64,000 nt of DNA from JANMJD01 sp963828405 (GTDB lineage Bacteria; Actinomycetota; Acidimicrobiia; Acidimicrobiales; Ilumatobacteraceae). Of this stretch, positions 6,217 through 13,461 are shown piece after piece (position 1 is the first letter of the stretch; the number at the start of each line of letters is the position of its first letter). The position numbers and the translations under genes were made by a program. The notes under the pieces were generated by a model. It had not been told where the DNA came from. It was given only the letters and a program-made list of their open reading frames with translations, and searched no databases. The stretch is taken from positions 1 to 64,000 of the forward strand of contig CAWHEG010000002.1 of the NCBI GenBank assembly GCA_963828405.1, in the 5' to 3' direction.

Positions 6217-7013
6217 CACGGGTCAACCCTCCGCTGCGAAGCGTTCGCGGGGCGAGCTCGACGCCGCCGTATCAGCGCGAAAAGCACGCCGCCCATGGGC
6301 ACCATGACAACCACGATGATCAGCCGCCAGGGCAGCCCAGAGTCAGCCGGCTTCGGAGGCTCGACGAAGCTGACGGCGCCAGCCTCTGGATTGAACGAAC
6401 CGTCGTCCGTCTCGACCGAACCCGCCGGCTCGATGTTCGGCGACGCGAACGGCGGGATCTCTCCGACGTCGGCCGCCAACGCACGGAAGCCATCGACCGA
6501 TGCAGGCCAGCCACAATCTCCATCGGTGTCGGCGGGGAAGCGTTTCCAACCGCCGGTGTTGACTTCTCGCAAGGCGACAGGAATCGCCAATCCGACTCGA
6601 AGGGTGTTTGCGCCGCACTGCGATCCCATCGTCGATCCGTACACGACAACGATCTCGCCCGCCGAGACACCCTTCAGCGCCTCGTCAACACGAACTCGGT
6701 AGCGGACGTCCCAAACGAGGCCGATGTCGACCGAAGTCGACGAATCTCGCAAGGGCGGATCGAGCGCCAGCGTCGAAACGACCTCACCCACGAACGCGAC
6801 ATCGACGAAGCCCACGGTGTCAGCGTCGGTCCCTGTTTGCTCGCATGAGCAAGCGAAGGCAGCGCCTGGAGCGATAGAGAGCGCGGCGATAGATATCGCC
6901 AACAAGACACCGGCAGCAATCGCAGCAACGCCTCGGCGCGCCACCAAAGTCCATCGACCGAACGATCTCCCCACATCCCCTCCGTTTCGTCGTTTGGCTG
7001 ATTCGACGTTCAT
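6216..7013 (-). CDS. Secreted, C-terminally membrane-anchored protein, TIMP/NTR-like N terminus
   Basis: 265 aa. A signal peptide (about residues 25-52, AAIAAGVLLAISIAALSIAPGAAFA) is followed directly by CSCEQ, then DVAFVGEVV. A CSC at the mature N terminus and a following VFVG-type strand recall tissue-inhibitor/netrin-like bacterial domains (recollection, weak). The middle contains two more cysteines (SQCGAN and GDCGWP). A single transmembrane helix (WRLIIVVVMVPMGGVLFALI) precedes a basic tail, so the domain faces outward. The ATG at 7013 is chosen because the longer frame upstream reads through the tRNA gene. Confidence 0.65.
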   Translation of the reverse strand: MNVESAKRRNGGDVGRSFGRWTLVARRGVAAIAAGVLLAISIAALSIAPGAAFACSCEQTGTDADTVGFVDVAFVGEVVSTLALDPPLRDSSTSVDIGLVWDVRYRVRVDEALKGVSAGEIVVVYGSTMGSQCGANTLRVGLAIPVALREVNTGGWKRFPADTDGDCGWPASVDGFRALAADVGEIPPFASPNIEPAGSVETDDGSFNPEAGAVSFVEPPKPADSGLPWRLIIVVVMVPMGGVLFALIRRRRARPANASQRRVDP

Positions 7014-7165
7014 CCCGAGCCAACGGTTCCCGGCGACGTTCGGTTTGTTCACCGACGTTCGTTTGCGTAGCGATGCCGTAGCAACCGGGTAGCAACCATC
7101 CGGCTCTCGGAGCCGCTCGACGGCCGGCTTCGCCGATGTCGCAGTGCCTTCTACCAGGTCTTTTG

Positions 7166-7241
7166 TGGAGCCGGGTGTGGGAATCGAACCCACGACCTCA
7201 TGATTACAAGTCAAGTGCTCTACCAACTGAGCTAACCCGGC
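7166..7241 (-). tRNA. tRNA-Thr(UGU)
   Basis: Complete cloverleaf on the minus strand. Acceptor GCCGGGT/ACCCGGC, D arm GCTC...GAGC, anticodon loop CTTGTAA giving anticodon TGT (codon ACA), T arm GTGGG-TTCGATT-CCCAC, and an encoded CCA (7166-7168). The anticodon stem has one U-U mismatch at its second pair. The 3' end faces the accessory island at 1-7 kb, the usual side for tRNA-targeting integration. Confidence 0.95.
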
Positions 7242-7283
7242 GCGCCCACAGTCTACGAGCACCCGCCGGGCGGCAACGCCTGG

Positions 7284-8051
7284 TCATTCGTCCGGCATGC
7301 GGTGGCGGGCGACCTCGTAGCAGGCCAGCGCGGCCGCCGTGGAGACGTTGAGTGACGACAGTCGGCCGAGCATCGGGATGCTCACGATCATGTCGCAGCA
7401 CTCCCGCACGAGTCGGGACAGCCCTCGCCCCTCGGCGCCCACGACGAGACAGATGGCGTCACTGGCCAGGTCGCCGAGCTCGAAGAGGGTCCGCTCAGCC
7501 TCGTCATCGAGGCCGACGACCCAGACACCGGCCTTGCGCATCGCCGTCAGGGCCACCGGCAGGCCGGGGACGATGGCGATCGGCACGTGCTCGACGGCAC
7601 CCGCCGCAGCCTTGGCCACCGTCGGCGTGACGTGCACCGTGCGGTGACGGGGCAGCACGATGCCGTGGACGCCGGCGCCATCGGCACAGCGGATCAGCGC
7701 GCCCAGGTTCCCCGGGTCGGTCACACCGTCGACGGCGACGATGAACGGCGGCTTGCCCGGACGGCGGCGGGTGAGGGCCGCCATCTCGATCTCGGGCAGC
7801 GCCTGCGCCTTGGCCAGCACCCCCTGGGGCGCCTCGCAGCGGGCCTGGGCGTCGAGCTTGCTGCGGCTGACCTCGATCACCGGCACGCGCATGTCCTGGG
7901 CCAGATCGACGATGTCCTCGATGATCTCGTTGCCTTCGAGCTCGCGCGAGATCCACACCTCGCGGACCTTGCGGCGTCCGGCGATGAGCAACTCGCGAAC
8001 GGCCTGCAGCCCCTCGACCTGTTCGCCGCCGAGGCCGCGATCGGTCGACAC
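7284..8051 (-). CDS. rlmB: 23S rRNA (guanosine-2'-O-)-methyltransferase RlmB
   Basis: SpoU-family TrmH/RlmB methyltransferase. N-terminal substrate-binding domain (GLQAVRELLIAGRRKVREVW...) and SPOUT knot with the three motifs: VAVDGVTDPGNLGALIRCADG, then CLVVGAEGRGLSRLVRE, then IPMLGRLSSLNVSTAAALACYE. Modifies G2251 of 23S rRNA. The listed start is a GTG at 8051. The same frame stays open without a start to 8400 through an Arg/Gly/Ala/Pro-rich region, while an ATG at 8407, overlapping the ispF stop, opens a similar basic stretch (MAERGRRAGGGRSAQPG) in a different frame. A basic N-terminal extension of about 115 residues is therefore likely, with one indel in the low-complexity part. Third gene of ispD-ispF-rlmB. 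Confidence 0.9.
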   Translation of the reverse strand: MSTDRGLGGEQVEGLQAVRELLIAGRRKVREVWISRELEGNEIIEDIVDLAQDMRVPVIEVSRSKLDAQARCEAPQGVLAKAQALPEIEMAALTRRRPGKPPFIVAVDGVTDPGNLGALIRCADGAGVHGIVLPRHRTVHVTPTVAKAAAGAVEHVPIAIVPGLPVALTAMRKAGVWVVGLDDEAERTLFELGDLASDAICLVVGAEGRGLSRLVRECCDMIVSIPMLGRLSSLNVSTAAALACYEVARHRMPDE

Positions 8052-8399
8052 GGGTGCAGCGGCACCTGCCCGACCGGCCCGGGCGCCCGGACGGGCCGCC
8101 GTCGACCGGCGGGCCGGGGAGGAGCCGCGATCGGCGGGTGACGACCGTCCGGGTCCGGGACGCGGCGCACCACCGCGGGCTGCCGCGGCGCGCGTGGTCC
8201 CCCGGCGGACTTCGATCCCCGCGCGGGACCAGCGGCGCCCCGGCCGGCACCGCCCGCCGGGCTCGCCGGTCCCCGCCCCGAACTCGCCGAACCACCCCCG
8301 CGGGTCGGCCGGGCCTGGCCGGCGCCCTTGGCGCGTGGGGCACCCGATCGTCCCGTTCCCGGCTGTGCCGAGCGGCCTCCGCCGGCACGACGACCTCGC

Positions 8400-8969
8400 T
8401 CAGCCATGGGACGTCTCCTCGGTCTCGATCTTCACGATGTTCTCGAATCCCTCAAGAGATCGGCTCGGTCCATCGCTGCCCGGTCGGGTGATCACGGCGA
8501 CGGACCAGCAGGCGATCCCCTCACGCCGGCCGAGCGCACCGAGGCCCTCCGCCCGCCGGCCCTTGACCGTCACCGGCGCTCCCACCACGGCCGACAACAG
8601 GGACTGCATCTCGTCGCGCCGCGGGGCGAGCCTGGGCGCCTCGGCGACCACGGAGCAGTCGACGTTGCCGATCCGCCACCCCTGGTCACGGACGAGGGCG
8701 ACGACGCGGCGCAGCAGTTCGATCGAGTCGGCGCCCTGCCACTCGGGGTCGGTGTCGGGGAAGTGTTCGCCGATGTCGCCGAGCCCGGCCGCCCCGAGGA
8801 GCGCGTCGGCGACGGCGTGGGCCACCACGTCGGCGTCGCTGTGGCCGTGCAGGCCGACGACACCCTCGAACGTGCACCCGCCGAGGACCATCCGACGGGT
8901 GGGATCGTCGCTGAACCGGTGGACGTCGAACCCCTGGCCACAGCGGACGTCGATCTGGGCGTCGCTCAT
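8400..8969 (-). CDS. ispF: 2-C-methyl-D-erythritol 2,4-cyclodiphosphate synthase
   Basis: 189 aa. MEP-pathway cyclase. Shows the metal site GFDVHRF (Asp/His at about 14-16), LHGHSDADVVAHA, GDIGEHFPDTDPEW, and later VDCSVVAEAPRL and GVKG-like VTVKGRRAEGLGALGRREGIAC. A tail of about 30 residues beyond the usual end (ITRPGSDGPSRSLEGFENIV...) is extra. The ATG overlaps the ispD stop as TGATG, so the genes are coupled. Converts CDP-ME-2-phosphate to MEcPP for isoprenoid synthesis. Confidence 0.95.
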   Translation of the reverse strand: MSDAQIDVRCGQGFDVHRFSDDPTRRMVLGGCTFEGVVGLHGHSDADVVAHAVADALLGAAGLGDIGEHFPDTDPEWQGADSIELLRRVVALVRDQGWRIGNVDCSVVAEAPRLAPRRDEMQSLLSAVVGAPVTVKGRRAEGLGALGRREGIACWSVAVITRPGSDGPSRSLEGFENIVKIETEETSHG

Positions 8970-9628
8970 CAGGCTGCAGTCAACCGGCTGCGCGCCCAGA
9001 TCAGGTCGGCGGGCTCGGTGATCTTGCGGTTCTCCGGCCGTCCGGCCACCACGACGACCGGCTCGCCGAGCGCCTCGACCAGCGCGGCGTCATCGGTGCC
9101 CTCGGCCCCGCCGGCATGAGCGGCCCGCAGGACGGCGGCCCGGAAGGCCTGAGGCGTCTGGACGGCCACCACCGACGACCGCTCGGGGGTGGCGAGCACC
9201 CCGCCGCCGGCATCGATCACCTTGATCGTGTCGGTCACCGGCACACCGGGGACGGCACCCGCCGCGCCGCCCGTCACGGCATCGATGACCAGGGAGAACG
9301 TCTCGGCGGCGGCGAACGGGCGGGCGGCGTCGTGGACGCACACGATCGTCGCCCCGGCTGGGACGGCAGCCAACCCACGACGTACCGACTCGCTGCGCGT
9401 CGACCCCCCGACGACCGTACCGGGCCCCCCGGCGTGGCCGTCGGGCACGACCACGACCACCCCGTTGCTGACGGTCCATGCCGCGGCGATCGCCCAGTCG
9501 ATCACCCGGCGGCCACCGAGATCCTCGTACTGCTTCAGCGTACCGAAGCGCCGTCCGCCGCCTCCGCCGACGACGATCGTCCAGATCTCCTCGCCCGGCC
9601 ATCGCCGCGGGGCTGTGGCATCCGGCAT
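8969..9628 (-). CDS. ispD: 2-C-methyl-D-erythritol 4-phosphate cytidylyltransferase
   Basis: 219 aa from the ATG at 9628. Nucleotidyltransferase signature IVVGGGGGRRFGTLKQY (the usual AG is VG here), GGSTRSESVRRGL, VCVHDAARPF, PVTDTIKVID, QTPQAFRAAVL and GTDDAALVEALG. Makes CDP-methylerythritol, the step before IspF. A longer frame to 9745 would run into the divergent crp gene; TACCGT (minus sense, 9637-9642) ending eight bases before 9628 supports this start and a leaderless message. Confidence 0.93.
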   Translation of the reverse strand: MPDATAPRRWPGEEIWTIVVGGGGGRRFGTLKQYEDLGGRRVIDWAIAAAWTVSNGVVVVVPDGHAGGPGTVVGGSTRSESVRRGLAAVPAGATIVCVHDAARPFAAAETFSLVIDAVTGGAAGAVPGVPVTDTIKVIDAGGGVLATPERSSVVAVQTPQAFRAAVLRAAHAGGAEGTDDAALVEALGEPVVVVAGRPENRKITEPADLIWARSRLTAA

Positions 9629-9636
9629 GGGGGGCA

Positions 9637-9649
9637 ACGGTAGTACGGT
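9637..9649. promoter_or_regulatory. Overlapping divergent leaderless promoters, ispD / crp
   Basis: TACCGT in the minus sense (9637-9642) serves ispD (ATG 9628). TACGGT on the plus strand (9644-9649) serves the Crp-like gene (ATG 9660). The two start codons are only 31 bases apart, so polymerases must compete and a Crp-like dimer bound here would affect both. Confidence 0.6.
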
Positions 9650-9659
9650 CGGGGGCGCC

Positions 9660-10319
9660 ATGGCCCATGAAGATCTCCTCGCCAAGTCCGACTTCTTCGC
9701 CGGTGCCGATGTCGACGCCCTCCGGCGGATCGTCGCCGCGAGCACCGAACGTCAGCTGATCCGCGGCGACGTGCTGTTCAACGAGGGCGACGAGGCCGAG
9801 GGGCTGTACGTCGTGCTGCGCGGCCGTATCGCCATCGCCAACCAGAGCTTCGACAAGCGCGAGAGCGTGTACGCCCTGATGGAACCCGGTGACCTGTTCG
9901 GTGAGATGGGTCTGCTCGACGGACTGCCGCGGTCGGCGATGGCCAGGGCCCTCGAACCGTCGGTCGTGCTGGCCATCCCCTTCGCCCCGGTCAAGACGAT
10001 GCTCACCGAGAACCCCGACATCCTCTGGGGTGTCACCCGGCTGCTCGCCGGGCGCATCCGGGCGATGGACGAGGCGCTGGCCGATTCGGTGTTCCTCGAC
10101 GTCACGGGCCGTACCGCCAAGCGGTTGCTCGAACTGGCCGAGGGCGCCGACGAGTTCATCCTCCCCGTCACCCAGGAGGAGCTCGCCGGGATGGTCGGCG
10201 CCTCACGCGAGCGCGTGAACAAGGCGATCGCCTCGTTCATCCGCCTCGGCTGGCTCGAACAGCAGGACCGGCGCTACCGGATCATCATGCGCGACCGGCT
10301 CAGCCTGCGCGCCCGCTGA
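9660..10319 (+). CDS. Crp/Fnr-family transcriptional regulator
   Basis: 219 aa. N-terminal cyclic-nucleotide-binding beta-roll (GDVLFNEGDEAEGLYVVLRGRIAI, then LMEPGDLFGEMGLLDGLPRSAMARA), a dimerisation helix, and a C-terminal winged HTH (LPVTQEELAGMVGASRERVNKAIASF, LGWLEQQDRRYRIIMRDR). The FGEMGLLDGLPRSA phosphate-binding cassette is close to that of cAMP-binding Crp. No N-terminal cysteine cluster, so not an Fnr oxygen sensor. Start chosen by the CNB domain and the -10 box at 9644-9649. Confidence 0.9.
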   Translation: MAHEDLLAKSDFFAGADVDALRRIVAASTERQLIRGDVLFNEGDEAEGLYVVLRGRIAIANQSFDKRESVYALMEPGDLFGEMGLLDGLPRSAMARALEPSVVLAIPFAPVKTMLTENPDILWGVTRLLAGRIRAMDEALADSVFLDVTGRTAKRLLELAEGADEFILPVTQEELAGMVGASRERVNKAIASFIRLGWLEQQDRRYRIIMRDRLSLRAR

Positions 10320-10377
10320 CCCGACGAGGCCACGGCGGTCGGATCGCCCGTTCGGTCGGATCGCCTGTCCGGCGGGA

Positions 10378-11136
10378 TCACGCGTCCCGGCGCTCGACCA
10401 GCAACCAGCCGATCGCCACGAGGACGGCGACGAACCCGGCGAAGTAGAGCCCGCCGACGACGCGAGAGAACGTCTCGACGCTCCGATCGCCGGTGGCGGC
10501 CATGCTGAAGCCTTCGTTGAACGGCATCCACTTCGCCGACCCGTCACGGATCAGCGAGAAGAGTTGGCCGACGAGCGGCTCGAGGATCAGCGGCCAGACG
10601 AGGATCACCGGGATCGCCCCGGCCGGCTGGCGCAGGATCGCCCCCAATCCGAAGCCGGCCACCGTGAACAGCCCGCACAGCACGACCTGACCGACGAACG
10701 CGGCGAGGTTCCCGCCCGGGTCGGTCAGCGACAGCGGGCCGACGTCGCGGGCACTGAGGATCACCTTGACCACGCCGAAGCAGGCGAGCTCGGAGAACAG
10801 CCCGACACCGAGCCCGAACAGTGTCGTGACCACGAGTTTGGCGGTGAGCACGCGTGACCGGCGCGGCTCACCGGTGAAGGTGACGCGGATCGTGTTGTGG
10901 CGGTACTCCTGACCGATCCCGAGCACGCCGATGACCCCGGCGAGGAACACGCACAGGAAGTTGGGACCGAGCACGAGGTTGGCGAACAGATCCGAGCCGG
11001 CGGTCGACTCGAAGTCGCCGAACGCCGAGATCAACCCGCTGAGCAGCAGCGGCAGCCCGACCGCGAGGCAGATCAGCACGATGTTCGAGCGCGCCGAGCG
11101 CAGCTTGATCCATTCGCTGTGGATCGCGTTGATCAT
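10378..11136 (-). CDS. ABC-2 type transporter permease
   Basis: 252 aa with six hydrophobic segments in the ABC-2 arrangement: IVLICLAVGLPLLLSGLI, FLCVFLAGVIGVLGIGQEYRHNTIRVTF, LVVTTLFGLGVGLFSELACF, AFVGQVVLCGLFTVAGFGLGAIL, AIPVILVWPLILEPLV and YFAGFVAVLVAIGWLLVERRD. The GQEYRHNTIR element after the second helix is characteristic of these permeases. Starts as ATGA on the ATPase stop. Substrate unknown; such pairs often export drugs or lipids. Confidence 0.88.
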   Translation of the reverse strand: MINAIHSEWIKLRSARSNIVLICLAVGLPLLLSGLISAFGDFESTAGSDLFANLVLGPNFLCVFLAGVIGVLGIGQEYRHNTIRVTFTGEPRRSRVLTAKLVVTTLFGLGVGLFSELACFGVVKVILSARDVGPLSLTDPGGNLAAFVGQVVLCGLFTVAGFGLGAILRQPAGAIPVILVWPLILEPLVGQLFSLIRDGSAKWMPFNEGFSMAATGDRSVETFSRVVGGLYFAGFVAVLVAIGWLLVERRDA

Positions 11137-12170
11137 CGCCCCGACCCTCCGTCGGTGCCGGCGGGCGCCGCCTGCGCCGGCGGCGGTGGCAACGGCGGTG
11201 GCAGGGGTGCGCCGACCACCGGCTGCCCGGCCGGGCCCGCCGTGGGCGGGGTCGATCCCGGCGCCCCGGGAATCGAGGCGTGGTACTCCTGCGTGGAGCG
11301 GGTGAGCTCGAGGAAGGCATCCTCCAGTGAGCCGGTCTGCGGACTGAGCTCGTGCAGCACGACGCCGTGGCGGGCGGCGAGTTCGCCCACGTCCGCCGCG
11401 CTGGCGCCGCGGACCTCGACCCCCTGATCGATCGCGCTCACCGCGGCCCCCTCCGCCCGGATCAGGCCCGCCAGCTTCACGACCTCCGGGCTGCGCACCC
11501 GAACCCAGCGGTCGGCGTAGCGCTCGATGAACGACGCCGCCGACCCCTCCTCGACGAGACGCCCCTGGCCGATCACGACCAGCTGGTCGGCCATCAGGGC
11601 CATCTCCGACAGCAGGTGGCTGGACACGAAGACCGCCCGACCCTGGCGGGCCAGATAGGAGAGGAAGTCCCGGATCCAGCGGATCCCCTCGGGGTCGAGC
11701 CCGTTGGCCGGCTCGTCGAGGATCAGGACCGGGGGATCGCCGAGCAGGGCGGCGGCCAGCCCGAGGCGCTGACGCATGCCGAGCGAATACGCCTTGGGAC
11801 GCATCCCGGCCACGTCGCTGAGGCCCACCATCCCGAGCACCTCGTCGACCCGGCCGGTGGCGATCCCGTTCGAGGCGGCGATCGCCAGCAGGTGCAACCG
11901 GGCCTTGCGGGTGGGGTGCAGGTAGCCGGCGTCGAGCAGCGTGCCGACCTCTCGCAACGGTCGTTCGAGCTGCCGATACAATCGTCCGTCGAACCGCGTG
12001 ACCCCTTCGTCGGGCCGATCGAGAGCGACCATGCAGCGCATCGTGGTGCTCTTGCCGGAGCCGTTCGGCCCGAGGAACCCGGTGACATGGCCCGGCCGAA
12101 CCACGAAGTCCAGCCCCGCTACGGCGACCTTGGCGCCGTAGCGCTTGATGAGTCCGGAGACCTCTATCAC
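11133..12170 (-). CDS. ABC transporter ATP-binding protein
   Basis: 345 aa. Walker A GPNGSGKSTT, signature YSLGMRQRLGLA, Walker B VLILDEPANGLDPEG and H-loop SSHLLSEM. After the nucleotide-binding domain comes a regulatory domain (to about residue 290) and a Pro/Ala-rich tail of some 60 residues (TPPTAGPAGQPVV...PPPLPPPPA), unusual for the family and probably a flexible linker. GTG at 12170 with TAGGTT (minus sense, 12177-12182) six bases upstream. Partner of the ABC-2 permease. Confidence 0.92.
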   Translation of the reverse strand: MIEVSGLIKRYGAKVAVAGLDFVVRPGHVTGFLGPNGSGKSTTMRCMVALDRPDEGVTRFDGRLYRQLERPLREVGTLLDAGYLHPTRKARLHLLAIAASNGIATGRVDEVLGMVGLSDVAGMRPKAYSLGMRQRLGLAAALLGDPPVLILDEPANGLDPEGIRWIRDFLSYLARQGRAVFVSSHLLSEMALMADQLVVIGQGRLVEEGSAASFIERYADRWVRVRSPEVVKLAGLIRAEGAAVSAIDQGVEVRGASAADVGELAARHGVVLHELSPQTGSLEDAFLELTRSTQEYHASIPGAPGSTPPTAGPAGQPVVGAPLPPPLPPPPAQAAPAGTDGGSGR

Positions 12171-12176
12171 GGCGCA

Positions 12177-12182
12177 AACCTA
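12177..12182 (-). promoter_or_regulatory. -10 box of ABC transporter operon
   Basis: TAGGTT in the minus sense, six bases before the GTG at 12170; leaderless pattern. Confidence 0.55.
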
Positions 12183-12334
12183 CTTCGCGTCGTGATGGTT
12201 GCCGGGAATACCAACGGGACACGCTACGATGTCGCTCAGAGTGCTTGTCAACCGCTACGAGTCACATCGAGCGATCATCCAATGGAACCAACAGGGCGTC
12301 GGAACGGGTCTGGCCCCGAAGAAAGGAGGCTGTC

Positions 12335-13405
12335 GTGCGGGTGCTTGTCACCGGAGCATCGGGCTTTGTCGGCGCCCACGTCGTTCAGCTCCTCAGCCAG
12401 AACGGTCACGATGTGATCGCCCTCGACACGCCCGAGATGGCCGACTCGCCGGGTTCGGCCCTCGGCACCGGGGTCGAGCGGATCTGGGCCGACGTCGACG
12501 ACCTCGACAAGGTCCGTCGGGTGGCCGGTCGCATCGACGCCCTGTGTCACCACGGCTTCCGTGCGGGAACGGGTCGTGGCTTCGGGGATCTGCGCGCCTA
12601 CGTGCGCCACAACGATCTCGGTACGGCCACGCTGCTCACAGCGCTCCACGACACCGGTTTCGCCGGGCGCATCGTGCTCGGCAGTTCGACGAACGTCTAC
12701 GGCGACGGCGCCTACGAATGTGCTGCCCACGGCAAGGTCGCCCCCGAGGGACGCACCCCCGAAGACCTCCGGTCCGGCCGGTTCGAACGCCATTGCCCGT
12801 TCTGCGGCAACGACCTCACCCCGGCCCAGGTCACCGAGCAGACGCCGGCGAACCCCCGGGGCCTCGCCGCGACCAGTCGGCGCCATCAGGAGATGCTCTG
12901 CGATGCGTACGGGGTCGAGCATGCCGGCGCCACGGTCACCACACTGCGGGCGCACAACCTCTACGGCCCGCTGATGCCGCGCAACACCCCCCTGGCCGGC
13001 GTCGCCGGGCTGTTCCGCAGCCAGATCGAGGACGGCGTCCGCCCACAGGTGTTCGAGGACGGTGGCCAGCGCCGGGACTTCATCCACGTCAACGACGTGG
13101 CCCGCGCCAACGTGCTCGCCCTCGAGACGCCGCACCCCTACGACGGAGCGCTGAACATCGGCACCGGCCGCTCGGCGACACTGCTCGAGGTGGCCACGAC
13201 GTTGTGCGTCGCCCGCGACAGCCGGCTGTGGCCGGCGGTCACCGGCGAGTTCCGTGCGGGCGACGCCCGCCACCTGCTGGCCAGCCCGGCGCGGGCGCAC
13301 GAGGCCCTCGGCTTCCGGGCCCAGGTCGGTCTGCACGAGGGCATGAGCAGCTTCGCCCACGACCAGATGTCCGACCCCGAACTCCTCCACCTCGTCGGCG
13401 CCTGA
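12335..13405 (+). CDS. NAD-dependent epimerase/dehydratase-like protein lacking the YxxxK dyad
   Basis: 356 aa. Extended SDR fold: VLVTGASGFVGAHVV (NAD site), LGSSTNVYGDG, a CPFCGND zinc-knuckle-like insertion after residue 155, HNLYGPLMPRNTP, FEDGGQRRDFIHVNDVARAN and ALNIGTG. This matches the actinobacterial sugar-nucleotide epimerases with a CPxCG insertion. In that family the active site reads PRNVYAATK; here it is PRGLAATSR, so catalytic Tyr and Lys are both gone. It may bind NAD and a sugar nucleotide without normal epimerase chemistry. The GTG at 12335 follows a strong ribosome site (AAAGGAGG, 12322-12329), one of few in this window. Confidence 0.8.
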   Translation: MRVLVTGASGFVGAHVVQLLSQNGHDVIALDTPEMADSPGSALGTGVERIWADVDDLDKVRRVAGRIDALCHHGFRAGTGRGFGDLRAYVRHNDLGTATLLTALHDTGFAGRIVLGSSTNVYGDGAYECAAHGKVAPEGRTPEDLRSGRFERHCPFCGNDLTPAQVTEQTPANPRGLAATSRRHQEMLCDAYGVEHAGATVTTLRAHNLYGPLMPRNTPLAGVAGLFRSQIEDGVRPQVFEDGGQRRDFIHVNDVARANVLALETPHPYDGALNIGTGRSATLLEVATTLCVARDSRLWPAVTGEFRAGDARHLLASPARAHEALGFRAQVGLHEGMSSFAHDQMSDPELLHLVGA

Positions 13406-13461
13406 GGCGATCGGGGGGCGTCCGCCCGGCGTGCCGGCGACGTGCTAGACCGCTCGGCGCC

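Noticed and set aside
1..7166. Attachment-site repeat matching the 3' end of tRNA-Thr
   Set aside because: I found no second copy of the GTGGG-TTCGATT-CCCAC arm or acceptor sequence in the island.
7166..7262. ORF reading AQLVEHLTCNHEVVGS-like peptide upstream of the secreted protein
   Set aside because: This is the well-known translation of an antisense-free tRNA gene; the tRNA-Thr cloverleaf is complete, so the gene start was moved to 7013.
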